A stretch of 64,000 nucleotides of DNA from Typhlomys cinereus (taxonomy: Eukaryota; Chordata; Mammalia; Rodentia; Platacanthomyidae). The stretch covers positions 1,329,607-1,393,606 of the forward strand of contig JALPQD010000206.1 in the NCBI GenBank assembly GCA_023101885.1, read 5' to 3'. The notes below the pieces were generated by a model, which did no database searches, was not told where the DNA came from, and saw only the letters and a program-made list of their open reading frames with translations. Position numbers and translations under genes: made by a program. Below, piece after piece: positions 36,331 through 48,279 of the stretch. Each line of letters begins with the position of its first letter. The first letter of the stretch is position 1.

Positions 36331-37329
36331 ATATTGGAGTGTATATTGTGTGTATTGGAGACTTTGCTAAACCTATATTATGTAACAAACGCGCTTGCAT
36401 ATTGGAGACCTTGTTAAGACATTTTGCATGGAAAGAGAAAAATCTTCAAAGATTCAAAGATATGTTCCTTTAGATATTTTAAAGAATATAGTGGTATGTG
36501 TTATGTATGAACCTGTTCTTCAAAGTTGAAAGACACTTTACCTCTTGTATGCATCTCCTAATTCTTAAAACAAAGCAATGTGCAGTAGACCTTTGTGGAT
36601 TCACACTCAGAAAAATACACTTCAGTCTATTTAGGGTTTTCATGTTTAATTGTGTCTGCAAGTGAACGAACAGCATATCAGAAATTTATCTTTGAGTTAC
36701 ATCATTAGTTAAGCTACCGAGACAAACAGAGAGTGGGTATTGAGAATAGATGGTGAATGAGGGAACCCTACTTGTCGCACTTTGTCTTTCTAATAGCCTT
36801 TCTCCAGTTTTCCCTCAGGGATATAAACCAACTGCAACTTAGAGGATCAGTAGCTCAAAAATTATGGAAAAGTATGTCAACTTTGCAGCTCAATGTCTGG
36901 AATAAGGCAACTGTGGATGGGCCCTGCTCAAGTCTCCCTGAAAAAACTGCCAATCAATTACAAGCATATTGCACTTGAATTGGAACCAAGGTCATATTCT
37001 TCCTTGAAGAGCCAATAAAGGCAATAGGTATGGAAACTTATATCCAATTAGATACTCTTTTAAGGACTGTCTTTGGGATAGAATTCTATTTGAAACTTTC
37101 ATCAAATTACATTCTCATCTAAAATTTTTCTTACCTGACTGTCTTTTATTTCCACATCCTTTTGCAAGTATTAGTCTAAAGGATTTCCCTGCATGCTTCT
37201 ATTTTTTTCTTCCCTTCTAATCCCCAATAAGTCATTTTAACTTCTGACTTTATCTCGGTACTGGTCCCTTGAAGGACTAAGCCAAGACAGCATCAGAAAA
37301 AGTCAATGACATTATTTTGGGTCTAGGGT
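36331..37329. other. Unassigned AT-rich DNA
   Basis: No gene or recognised repeat. Confidence 0.4.
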
Positions 37330-38003
37330 AGTCAGCTTTTCATCATTGTGCTGAAAACACCTGAGAATATAGGCTTGAAGGAAGAAATATAGATTTTTGG
37401 CTCTAAATTTTCAGTAGATTTAGTCCATTATCACCTGGATCCAGTGTTATAGAACTACAGGGATGTAAAATATCATGATGGAGGCTGTTCTTATCTCATG
37501 ATATATAGGAAGCAAATGGAGGGGAAGGATTTGACTTAACTCTTACAGCAAGACCCCATCTTTTTCATAGCCTATTCAGCCATGAACTTGTCAATGGATT
37601 GATGAATGTTGCATCCTTACAATCCAGTATTGTCTCTCAGTATTTCTAATAGCTGGTGACCAAACCTTTTACCTTGGGTATAGGGGATACATTTCCAACA
37701 AAGCTATAGCATTATTTTCCCTTGTTTCGAAAAGCTCATGCCAATCACACAATGCAAACTACACTTAGTTGATATCTAAGATTCTTCAAGATCTTAACAG
37801 TCTCAACATTTCTTAACACTCTGAGTTCAAAATTTCCTCTAAAACTTAAGACAAAAATCTAAGATGTGAACCTTTGTAAAAATAAGAAAAAAAACAAGTT
37901 ACATATCTTCAACATATGAAGGTACACGGTACATTTTCCCCTTTGAAAAAGGGAGAAACAGTAGGGACAAAGGAAGTCTAAAAGTCAGTATAGAAACATT
38001 AGT
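37330..38003 (-). repeat. MaLR 3' LTR plus start of internal region
   Basis: The LTR (37330 to about 37711) ends on the minus strand at 'tgctatagctttg', the MST-like start. Beyond it, 37712-38003 reads like MaLR internal sequence in inverse: 'tctcaacatttcttaacact', 'gtgaacctttgtaaaa', 'ttgaaaaagggagaaaca'. It stops where the next MaLR begins at 38004, so it was probably split or truncated by that insertion. Confidence 0.5.
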
Positions 38004-40631
38004 GTAATGGTTACTCTTAACTATTACTGTGAGAGAGCATCCTAAGTCAAATACCTTAAGGAAGAAAAGGAAATTTATTCACCTTAGGGTTCCAGAAGGG
38101 AGATACAGTCTTTCACTGTGGAGGCGACATGGCTGGTTAGCTGAAGCTGTAGGCAGTCTGAATCATGGCAGATATCCACATGACTGGAGGATTCCTAGAG
38201 AATCTCTCTTCTTCTCAGTCTCCTGTTCTTTTGTTCCCTTATCTGGTCCACTACTGGGAGGTTCTTTTTTTTTGGATTTTCTGTGAGTGTTGAGAGTCTT
38301 ATCTTTTTTTATATATAATACATTTTTTATTATTATTTCAGCTCATACAAACTTTTTTTTGGCCCTCCTCTCTGATGACGTACAAGGACCCAGTGGTATT
38401 TCCTTGAACCCCTTCCTGTGTTCCCCTTAAGCATAGGAACACTACTGTGGCTGTCAATACCTTGCCCCCAAGGATCTTGGTGCCTTTAGCAGATGCTAGA
38501 CTTTGTGAGGTCAATAGTGTATTGGACATTGCACAGGGCATACAATGTCCAATTATGATTGCTTCAGCCCTAACTAGTATGGAGTATCTTACATATCATT
38601 GCTCCTCCCATCCTTTTGCTCTTACAATCTTACCGCCCCCTCTTCCGCAAATGTCCCTGAGCTTCAGGATGGGGAGAGACTTAGTCTGGTCCTAGTTCTA
38701 GGTGGTTGATATAGAGTCTCTGAAGTTCTGGATAGTGATTCGTTGATTTTCTTTTGCAGTTTTGTTGCTCCTGTAATGCCCTTCACTCCATCGTGATGGG
38801 CACTGTCATACAAACTTAATAGGTACACCAGTTCCCTCCCTCCCTCCTCCCCCCCCCCCCGAACCCCCTGCTCCCCCTCCCCTCACCCCTCCCACCCCAT
38901 TCCCCCGTGCCTCCCGCCTGGATTCCAGAGTCCTTTCTTGTGTATTCCTGACTCTCCTCTGGGCCCTCCTCTCCGATGACGTACTACTGGGAGGTTCTAA
39001 TGAGATCTATAGAGGTTCCAATGGGATCTGGGGCTAGTCTTGTATTGCAATGTATTCAGCATGGATAGTCTCTTCAGGTGTTCTGACAGCTGATCTTAGT
39101 TAATACCAGGAGTGGTCAAGTTGACATCTAGGATTAACTATCACAATTAGATCTGGCAGTGTGCTGTTTTGGAAACTAGAACAGTATTTTCTAGGGCTTA
39201 GGAAGCTTCACTCTTACAGTTTGCAGGTGGCTGTTCAAATGGTACTTCACCTGTGCTGCTTATGCTTGCTAACTGTGGGCTTCCTCTGCAGGCATTGTGT
39301 GTCTCCAACATCTCTAAATTCCTGGGGTCTCTCTATATTTACTCCCACAGCTTCATGTACAATCCTTTCACTGAGTGTCTCCAGGGATTCTGACCCATCT
39401 AACACAATAACTGGTTTATAAGGCTTTCTTTTAGGATTTGGCAGAATTTTTCTTGATCTCATAACCTCTGGAATTTCACATATTTGAAAAATCAAAATTG
39501 TGTGGAAGATGTCAAGCTGTGCTATCAGTTGGGGCCTTAACTAGCTCCTCTTAGTCCATGGCTGACCCAGTCTCTGACCACATGGATGAATCAAGACAGA
39601 GAAAAAATTCCCTAACTGTCTCTGCATGAACAGAAAGCAATGGAATTCTCAAAGAAAGTCTTTCAAATGAGTTTATAGCTTCATAACACTTGAACTGCCC
39701 ATAGTTAGACAGGGTCTTGTTGGTTCCTAAGATGTCCTCCAGATACTTCCTATTATCAGAGAACAAAACACATTCTTGAATTTTCAGTGATCTTTTCAGC
39801 AACTATATCTTTGTTGTCCTCAGCTTAAATTATACTTCTACTATGATCAAAGCATAAGTTTTATAAATCTTCCCACTCATGATTCTCAGTATAAATCAAC
39901 ATTAGAAGAAACCAACATGTATGCCAAAAGACACGTGCTATGCTGTCCTGAAATTTACATGGTCAGATCACTTTTGTGAACTTTAATCCCACCCTTATAC
40001 AATGTCTCAAGACATGAACATAATGAAGGCAAATTCTTCACTGGAATGTGTCATGAATGGCATGTAACCCAATTCTAAATAGTGTTCTTGCATTCATCTA
40101 AATTCTAATGAGCACAATATTTTTGTCCCTATTGCTATTCCAAATTCCTCCCACTTACAAGTTCCAAATGAATTGATCCATACAATATAACAGTTACAAG
40201 ACTGGCCTTGCTTCTGGTACCAATTCTGGATGTACCTGTCTTTTGTGATTGTGATAAAGTACCTAACGAAATGAGCTTAAGGAGGGAAATATTTATTTGG
40301 CTATATTTTCAAAGATTTCAGGCCATGGCCAGCTGGGTTTATTGCTGTGGTGACTATGGTAAGACAAAAAAACACTAGGAACCGAGAATATAAGGCAAAG
40401 AAGTACTCTCGCATTATGGCAACTAAGAAGCAGAGAGACCAAGAGGCAGGGTTCAGAGACAAGGTCAATCCTTGCACATCTGTAGTGACTTGTATCTCCA
40501 ACTTTGGTCCACTTCCTCATAGATCACTCAACCACTTAATCATCAGTACTGCAATTCACTGATGACATTTGCATCCTCATAATCTAATCACTTTCAATAG
40601 TTCTACCAGTTTGACTCAAGGTTTTTATCAT
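38004..40631 (-). mobile_element. Two-LTR MaLR provirus, non-coding
   Basis: 5' LTR about 40231-40631, internal region about 39150-40230, 3' LTR 38004-38265 plus 38999 to about 39145 (split by an L1). Both LTRs start 'tgta' at their low-coordinate end and share 'aatttattcacc/atatttatttgg' and 'agttgac/gtttgac' blocks. The internal side of the 5' LTR reads 'ggtaccaattctgga' in plus orientation, the primer-binding region seen in MaLRs. No gag/pol frame survives; MaLRs depend on ERVL enzymes. With the L1 removed it is about 1.9 kb. Confidence 0.65.
38266..38982 (-). mobile_element. Scrambled L1 3' end with extra 3' sequence
   Basis: A 717 bp insert in a MaLR LTR with TSD actactgggaggttct (38250-38265 and 38983-38998). 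On the plus strand: T8, about 30 non-L1 bases (38274-38303), a second T-run, the L1 end (to about 38353), T8, then 3' UTR from 38361 to about 38804 that lacks the C-rich tract, then a second L1 end (from about 38806) followed by the missing C-rich tract up to 'gatgacgtac'. So the segments occur as A-C-A'-B rather than A-B-C. All pieces point the same way, which excludes simple twin priming. Confidence 0.85.
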
Positions 40632-40815
40632 AGGGGAACATAAACCACAGCCGTGATGGAAAGGTTATTATTATCAGCCTGTTACTGCCTTTTTGGTTTA
40701 GTATTATATTTATCAGCTATTGTTGGACTTTCCTCTCAGGTCAAAAACTAGGACATACCTATGTAAATGAGCACAGTGCTTCGTACACTGAACTTCAGGG
40801 CTAAAGGACTTTGTC

Positions 40816-41179
40816 ATGATTTGAAATGTGAGCTATGACTCATAGAGATGTTTGAATCTAGTCGTTTGGAAAGTTCATGGCACCTTTAGGAAGTGAAGCC
40901 TTATTAGAGGAAGGCAGTCATAGGTGGTGGGCCTTGAGGCTGATTAGCCCCACCCTACTTTCAGAAGAAGTCAGTTCTTGCAGTTTTGTAGCTCTGTCTC
41001 CATGATGGATGTGACTTAGAAGCTGTCTCCAGCTTCTGCCAGCCTGCTATGCCTTTCCTATGGTAATGGACTGTATCTCTCCCTCTAGAACCATAAGCTG
41101 AATAAATTTCCCTTTCTCCCATTAAGTTGCCTGACTTGGAGTGCTGTCTCTCATAGCAGTGGAGAAGAGTAACTACTAC
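40816..41179 (+). repeat. MaLR-type LTR, plus strand
   Basis: Starts near 'tgatttgaaatgtgagc', contains 'gcacctttaggaagtgaagc' and 'ccaccctactttcag', AATAAA at 41101-41106, and ends 'gagtaactactaca'. The only full-length plus-strand LTR of this group in the window. It lies about 190 bp from the minus-strand provirus and is opposite in orientation, so it is a separate insertion. Confidence 0.6.
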
Positions 41180-41921
41180 ACTTGTCTAATAAACGTTTTT
41201 ATTAAACTAGGCTGTGTGGTTACTTTCGATATTGTAAATTTTTGCCTTTCAAAAGATGTAGGCTCACAAATCAAATTTGGTTTCTTTTTTAGTCACAAGG
41301 TCCCAAGAAACTCTTATTCATATACTGTGCAACCCTAGATTGTCAGATATTCTTGTTCAAGAAGTTCCTTCTAGAAGGTTCCTTTTCTTTCCACTCCTGT
41401 TCTCACTAATTCTTTCCATGAACCTCTCTTCTGTGCAAGTTAACTTATTCCTTCCTGTCTTATTTTTTTCAGCCTCAAAATTAAATGGTTTCTGAATAGA
41501 AGGTTTTAAAAAAGCTTTATTTCTATTTCTGACTGGACTAGTAGAGAAAAATTAATTCCTACTCTTTCATGAAAAGGGAAGAGAAAAATACTCCTATAAA
41601 ATTAACACACTGTGTTATGAAACATTATAATTCATTTAGTAATGAGTTTTGGAGGCCTAGACACATGGACACAATCTTAAATAAAAACATTAAATTAAAG
41701 TAAGCTTTTCTTTGTAAAATTCCAAGATTCTCTTTTACTGTTTCTCCCTTTACACTCAACCTGGTTTGCAGTTTTTACTTGCTGACTTTCTTCTCTATTC
41801 TTAATTTATTTTCTCCTGAGAGATAAGTGTTACAAGTAAAAGACAATTATTTATTTGACTGATTCCTTCACAGGTCTTTATTCAAAACATCCCTGTAGTG
41901 AGTTGGAAGCAAATAAGCAGT
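41180..41921. other. Unassigned AT-rich DNA
   Basis: No recognised feature. Confidence 0.4.
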
Positions 41922-42005
41922 TCTGGAGCAATAGCTCAGTGATAAGGGACATGCCTAGCACAAGTGGGGCTGTGGATCAATCCCCAGAGCTGACAAAAGA
42001 AGAAA
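41922..42005 (+). repeat. ID-type SINE (tRNA-Ala/BC1 related)
   Basis: About 84 bp matching the ID plan: 'ctggagcaatagctcagtga' (A-box region), 'catgcctagcacaagtgggg', 'gtggatcaatccccagagct' (B-box region), then an A-rich tail. ID elements are rodent-specific, which supports the host assignment. Confidence 0.75.
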
Positions 42006-42479
42006 ACATTTCTTTACAAATATATGAATGTATATGGGATGACAGCAGTAGATTCCAGGGAAGGTCTTGTAATTGGATCAGAAGAGTATTCACAATTGCT
42101 TTCAACTAGTTAACATTTCTCAAGTACTTCAGCAAACTTTTATGTCAGAAAAATGATCAGAATGATCTTAGCATCAAAGGGCTGAGGAGGAGAGTATCAA
42201 GGAGAATTCTCATTTTTCTGATAATCATTGATCTAGAATATCGTGTGGTTAGAGGCGTTTCACAAAAAATGTTTTTCTGGTTTAATGTAATGATTCCTTC
42301 TAAGTGGCAGTTAAAATAATTCACTCATGTTTGGCTAAAACACATCAAAATGACATTATACATTTCATTGGCTTTCCAAATTCTTCACACTTGAGTTTTT
42401 GCATTTTTATAAGATGGCTTTAGGGGTTTTTTATCAACTGCGGAAAGTCTTATCGTAATGCCTTATTTCCATTGCATGC
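42006..42479. other. Unassigned AT-rich DNA
   Basis: No recognised feature. Confidence 0.4.
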
Positions 42480-42569
42480 ATTCTTTTTATTATTATTTGA
42501 CATTTTCATACATGAACACAATATTTGAGTAATTTTCACTCTACATTGCCATATCCCTTCCACCATCCA
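42480..42569 (-). mobile_element. Old Lx-like L1, 3' end (split part 1)
   Basis: 'tttttattattatttgacat' and 'ttttcatacatgaacacaat' are the inverse of an old rodent L1 3' end. It stops where the MaLR begins and probably continues at 45109. Confidence 0.5.
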
Positions 42570-45108
42570 TGTTGCAATTATTCTTCCTGCTTGCTGTCCA
42601 CTCAAACTTAAGCAACTTAAGGGGAAAAAATAAAGAGTTATTTGGCCTATGGTTCCAGAGGGGAGATGTAGTCCATTATGATGGAAAAGGCATGGCTGAC
42701 TGGTAGACACTAGAGGTGGTTTAAGTCACTGCAGACATCATGGGGCTGAGAGTGAGTGAGCTAGCTATAAATCTGAAAATAACTAACAGTCAGAAACAGG
42801 ATGAGGCTAAGCAGTCTCAAGGTTCACCCCCTGTGACATGCCTTCCTTCAGCAAAGTACTACCTCCTAAAGGTGCCATGATTGTTCAAACAGTAACGGCA
42901 GCTAAGGATTCAAACACTTGAGCCCGTGGGGAACAACTTACATTCAAGCCATGATATCTCCACCCCTGCCTCTCTCCCAGGGCTCATGGACACATCATGA
43001 TGTACACAATGCGCAGTTCAACTTTAAAAGTCACAGCACAATCCAAAAGTCCAAAGTCCAAATCAAATCAAAGACCGGTTACACACTTCCAACATACAAT
43101 GGCATAGAATAAACATTACTATTCCTAAAAGGAGGAATGGGATTATATACAGGAAAGATTGATTTGTACCAAGACCAATAAACCCACAGGACAAACTCCA
43201 AATCCTGCATCTGCAAGTTCATTACGTGAAACCATTGCAAAAATCATCTCAGTTTCAAAGGGCTTTAGTTCTACCCCTCTAGTGTAGCTACCCTTGGAGC
43301 ACATCACTCTCTTGGTCTGGATTCTCCACGGTATACAACTCTTCTTGGCAGATTTCCCATGTTGGTCTGGCATCTCTGACATGTTCATTTCTCAACAGCA
43401 AACCAGGTTTCAAATCTACAGCACGAAATACGCTACTTGAACCTGTTTGTTTCTAATCCTGACACACACTTCCTGGATTCAGCTGCTCTCTGAAACCTTA
43501 TAAGGAGGATCCACATCCTCCTCCCTCTTGCATCTTTCATGCTTCTTGAATTAGTACCACATGGAGAAATGTTGCCAGGTTCTTCTATATTCTCTAAATT
43601 GGAGATTGGCCCCCTTGAATCACCACTGGTTCAGCTTCTCTATGCTGACTCAAGAAGAATATCCTTTGGACCTTTGCTTTAGAGGAGGAACAGGCAATTC
43701 CCTCGGAACTTTGACTTTCAGATCTTCTCTTCCAAAAGAATTTATATTCTCATGGGTGGAATGTTTCCCTGAAGATTTTATCCTCAGGGTGCAACTTCTT
43801 CTATTGTCCAGATGAAGAGCAGGCTTTGGTTTACTGATGGAACTGATTTCTTTAACAGAAGCCAGCATTTTGCTATCTGCATTCTCTTTATGTTTGCTCT
43901 TATATTTTTTCATCAAACCACACAGTTTCTTACTTACTTCTGCCTGATTCTTTGCCCTTTTTCATCACGTCTCTGAATAAGTATACTAAAAGGTAGCCAT
44001 GCCACACTATCAAGATTATATTGCATTGACCAAGATCCTTGGAGGCAAGGGATTGACAGCCACAGTAGTGTTCCTATGCTTAAGGAGAACATGAGAAAGG
44101 GTTCAGGGAAATGCCACTGGGTCCTTTACGTCATCAGAGAGGAGGACCTAGAGGAGAGTTAGGCATACACAATAAAGGACTCTCTGGGAATTGGGGAGGG
44201 AGGCACTTGGGGATGGGGAGGGAGGGGAGGGGGAACAGGGGGTTCGGGGGGAGGAGGAGGGAGGGAGGGAACTGGTCTACCTATTAAGTTTATATGAGCG
44301 GAAATAATAAAAAATGTATTTAAAAAAGATTATATTGCATTGAAACTTCCTCCACCAAACATTCAAATCTAATTTCAGGCAAATTCTCAGAATGAGGATA
44401 AAACTTGATAAAATTCTCTGCCAATGCACCATTTTATTTGCCCCTTGTCCAGTTCCTAATACAGTTTCTGCTCCCTTCTAGACCCTCAGAAGCTGGGCTT
44501 TCACTGTCTTTGTCCCCCTCAGCATTGCTCTCATCAAACTCTCACTAGAATGACCCTTGTGCCCCATCTCCAAGACCATTTTCCATGTTTCTCCCAAAGA
44601 ACAGTTCCAAAGGCACACAAACCACATCATAACAATGAACATACTTCTCCACTTCTTGTATCAAGTTTCTTAGCTTCAAAACAGCACTTCACTTTCTTTT
44701 ACTGGATTCTCTTAGTTGCACAGCAACACCCCACTTCTCAGTACCAATTTCTGTCACAGTCTTTCTGCTGTGAGATGCCATTCAAATTCAAAGAACTTAA
44801 GGGAGAAAAGGGAGATTTATTTGACTTATGGGTCTAGAAGGGAAATACAGTCCATTATGGTAGAAAAGGCATGGCTGACTAGCAGAAGCTACAGACCTCA
44901 TAAAGGCTGAGAGAGAGCTGAAAGAAATAGACTAACAGAAGCAGGACTGGGATAAGCAGTCTCAAGGCCCTCCTGTGAGCTTCCTCCAACAAAGCTTCCT
45001 CCAATAAGGCTTCATCTCTTAAAGTGACATAACATTCCCAAACACTGACAATAGCTAAGGATTTAAATAAATAAGCCTGTGGTGAACAACTTACATTCAA
45101 ACCATGCT
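42570..45108 (-). mobile_element. Two-LTR MaLR provirus inside an old L1
   Basis: 3' LTR 42570 to about 42957, internal about 42958-44751, 5' LTR 44752 to about 45108. The LTRs align: 'ggcttgaatgtaagttgttc' against 'ggtttgaatgtaagttgttc' at the minus-strand start. A polypurine tract (ggagagaggcaggggtggag, minus strand) directly precedes the 3' LTR, and 'gaaattggtactgagaagtg' directly follows the 5' LTR, where MaLRs carry their primer site. Internal landmarks match THE1/MST-type internals ('atttctttaacagaagccag' in plus orientation). No coding frame remains. An L1 fragment interrupts it. About 2.2 kb without that insert. Confidence 0.75.
44030..44325 (+). mobile_element. L1 3' end nested in MaLR
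   Basis: 3' UTR from 'ccaagatccttggaggcaag' through the purine tract to 'gagcggaaataataaa'. TSD aagattatattgcattga is perfect at 44012-44029 and 44326-44343. Confidence 0.92.
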
Positions 45109-45435
45109 AATTTGTCTCCCATCAAAAACCTTGCAAACCAAATTCTCTCCTAACTTTCATGTCTTTGTATAAGAATGTGACCCACTTGTTTTCATCAAGG
45201 CTGCCAGTATTGATATGCCCCTGTTCACTTGTAACAGCATGCATGATATGTCAGTGGGCATGTCACTGAAGAAAGGTGCTTCCATTCCCATAGCCAGCGT
45301 TAACTATCAATAAGTAGTCCCTCAGGGAGGGATGAGACCTTTTCCATGATGAGATACTGACAGGCCGTATTTTGTGAAGGTCTTGATTACACATCCTTGC
45401 AAGCAAAGAGAGGAGAGTCCTTGCTTCAGCCATAT
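45109..45435 (-). mobile_element. Old Lx-like L1 3' UTR (split part 2)
   Basis: In plus orientation: 'gtgggcatgtcactgaagaa', 'ccagcgttaactatcaataa', 'ccctcagggagggatgagac', 'gatgagatactgacaggcc'. These are the inverse of the Lx/Mus L1 3' UTR ('ttcttcagtggtgtagcc', 'ccctccctgaggagctattgg'). Same orientation as 42480-42569 on the other side of the MaLR. Confidence 0.65.
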
Positions 45436-46690
45436 ATAATATATATGCTAATATTACCTATTGTTTGAGTTTCTGCTTCTTTCATTTCATATCCTGCTTC
45501 ATATCCTTTGCAAACCAGTATAAACAACACAGAAAAAAAACCCACTTCTAGAATCTTACTTCTGTCTGTTTTTTCTAGTTCTGCTACTCATTAGCTTTAA
45601 GACCATGGTCACTTATTATAAAGAGAGATATTAATGTTTAACAACTGATTCTTATTGAAGACTGATTTGGTTTGGCCTCAGAAGTTAAGGATAAGGCCTG
45701 GTTTGTGCTTAGATGGGAAATCTGGGAGGAAAGTGGATCCCTAGAAAACTTATCTCAGCAAACCCACTGTCACCTGGTTCTGTTGTGTAGTGACTCAATA
45801 TGTAAAGAGTCTCCCTTCATTATCCATAATGATGGTCATTTAAGATTCAGAGGAATGGATTAAGGGGCATTATATGGCTTCTTAAAGTCTTTTACACTGG
45901 AGGAACTGGTGGGTATTCCTGCATTTATAGTAACAAAAAGTCTATAGTGGAAACTTATTCTTTGTTATGTATGTGTTACTGTTATATTTATACTTATGCT
46001 TTTTAGCAGAGACTGTGTAAAGAATGAATGAGTACTTGTACTTCAGAGCCAACAACACAAACTACACTGCTAACACTAGGAAAGAAGAAATATAAATCAA
46101 TTGCTCAGGTGTTTCGGAAATCACCTCCTGGTAGGGTACTAAATGCCTAAACAAAAAGTTGCTACATCACTAAAATGAAGTGATAAGGATATGCAAACTG
46201 TATTTTGCTGCAAGCAGTTCTGGAAAGTTCTGGAAAGATTCCAGAATGGTGGTGTTACAGGTCAAGCGAGAGTTCATTGGAGGAAAATAACTAGACATTG
46301 TTCTGTGAGATGGCAGCATGTGTAAATGCAGTGGGTTGCATGGGTGGAAAATGTTAGTCATTTGAAATTGTTGGAGCATACGGTGCTACATGGGGAGTAA
46401 TGAGAGAAGCAACGGGAACTCCAGGCAGGAGATGCAGAATGAAGGGTTTATGACATGTTGGAAGTAGAGTTTTATTCTGTAGTCTAAGGGATACTGTTGA
46501 AGATCCTTGGGCTGATACTTGCATTTATTTTTGATGGTAGATTTTGGCAGTGATATGCTTGGTAAACTTGACAGAAATGTGACTAAGATCCACTTGCAAA
46601 ACTAGTGCTATAATAATTTACTTTAGAAATATATTTTGACAGGCTAACAATATGTATGAATTTTTTAGCTGAAACTCATTCCCACCCAGT

Positions 46691-46692
<2 letters not shown>
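45436..46692. other. Unassigned DNA
   Basis: No gene or recognised repeat. Confidence 0.4.

Positions 46693-46747
<55 letters not shown>
46693..46747. repeat. (CA)n microsatellite
   Basis: About 27 uninterrupted CA units. Confidence 0.95.
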
Positions 46748-46750
<3 letters not shown>

Positions 46751-47575
46751 TGCACACATGCAGCTGTTTTCATAATGCAAGCTTAGTTCTTTTTGGCAAG
46801 TTCTTTTGGATCAAGATAGAGGGTAAACTCAAGACTAGCTACACAGAGAGTAATGTAAACTTGCAAACACTGTGAAGTATTTCTAGCATATGTCATCATT
46901 GCATCGTTCACTTGAAAATACTTATGCTTGGGTGCTTAAAGTATTCCTGGTTGCAACTTGGTAGGTTGAATGTATCCTATCATTTTGCATCAAAATTATG
47001 TCTTACTGTTATTGACATCTTAGAATGTGATGATTTTTATCATGGTGATGACAGTTTATTTTTCTTCCATTTGAGAAAATGAATTGTAGTCTTCAGGACA
47101 GCAATAGCATGAGTTCTGCTGCTGAGTTTCTCAGAAATGAATTCAATTAAGTGGTTAACGGCTTGAATTGCTATTCATACTAGAATCAGTATGCTTGACT
47201 GCACTCCCAACATAATCTAATCATTACTTAAGAGTGGAGATTTCTCATCTACCAAAATAAAATGTATGATGTTTATTCAGATGTGTTCCAGTTAGAGAAT
47301 ATCTCAAGGTACAGGAGAAAGTTAAGCTGATACTGTCTACATGGTGTCTTTCTGGGATAACCTGATGTTCTTGAGATGTTATACTTCGGATTTGCTTGCA
47401 AGTGGTAAATTCAATCTGACTTGGTATTTTTCTACGTGTGTTTGAATTACGTTAACTAAAAATAATTGACTGCTATTGTGCAAAGGCAAACACAAATGTT
47501 ATATTTCCAGATGAAATGAGAATTGAACATGAAGTTTAAGAAGTTAATAGGGACTCTAGTAAATGGAATTGGTAA
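46748..47575. other. Unassigned AT-rich DNA
   Basis: No recognised feature. Confidence 0.4.
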
Positions 47576-48012
47576 AGTTTTTCATTGTTGCTGATAAATT
47601 ACCATTAAACAGCTTAAGAGAATAAGGGGTTTTTATCTTATAATAGTCTGGTTGCAGTTCTTAGTCCAGCTTGAGTTCAGAGCATACACCATCACCAAAG
47701 GGCCCAGGGAACTGCCTTGCACCATATATACATAAGGCCTGTGACAGAGAGACCATCCTTACTTGCCAGACTAGAATGTCTAGCCAAATATACATAAGGA
47801 TACAAATTTCCTCAACAGCTCTCTGTATTTTATTCGGTTGTCCAGAGTCTTGTCCCATCCACCATGGGCTGGGCCTGTCCCATCAACTAGTCAATCTCCC
47901 ACAAGTTCACTATGGCCTTGATTCAACTGCTAATTCTCTGTACATGTACTCAGAGCTTAAACCCTCAACCATGAAGTTCACACCTGTATCTAACTATGAC
48001 AGGAATCAGCCC
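47576..48012 (-). repeat. MaLR-type LTR, minus strand
   Basis: 'gttgctgataaattaccatt', 'gcttaagagaataaggggtt', 'cttagtccagcttgagttca', 'accatgggctgggcctgtcc', 'aaccatgaagttcacacctg'. Nearly every block has a counterpart in the copy at 58505, so the two are sister insertions of one subfamily. Confidence 0.55.
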
Positions 48013-48132
48013 TCAATTTAGTATTTTTTGGCATGTTACCCAAGAGAAATATATAGTCTCTAAGTTTATCATAAATTGAATAACGAAATCTTCCCCACAA
48101 TTCTCAATTTTTTTAAACCATTACACATTAAT

Positions 48133-48268
48133 TATTTTTTAAAAAATAAGACAGTGTCTCATGTAGCCAAGGTTGGCCTCTCTCACAATGGAACTAAGGT
48201 TGGTCTAGAGGTTCTAACTCTCTTATCTCTACCAAGCAAGTGATGGGATTTCAATTTGTACCACCCAC
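48133..48268 (-). repeat. B1 SINE, minus strand
   Basis: Inverse B1 landmarks: 'aagacagtgtctcatgtagc', 'caaggttggcctctc', 'gtgatgggatttcaat', 'gtaccacccacca'. About one unit, diverged. Confidence 0.65.
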
Positions 48269-48279
48269 CATTTGTATAT

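Noticed and set aside
43143..43916. Short host gene on the minus strand
   Set aside because: The frames fall in MaLR internal sequence, which is non-coding.
46693..46747. CRISPR-like or other spaced repeat array
   Set aside because: Plain dinucleotide repeat without spacers, as are the other tandem arrays in the window.
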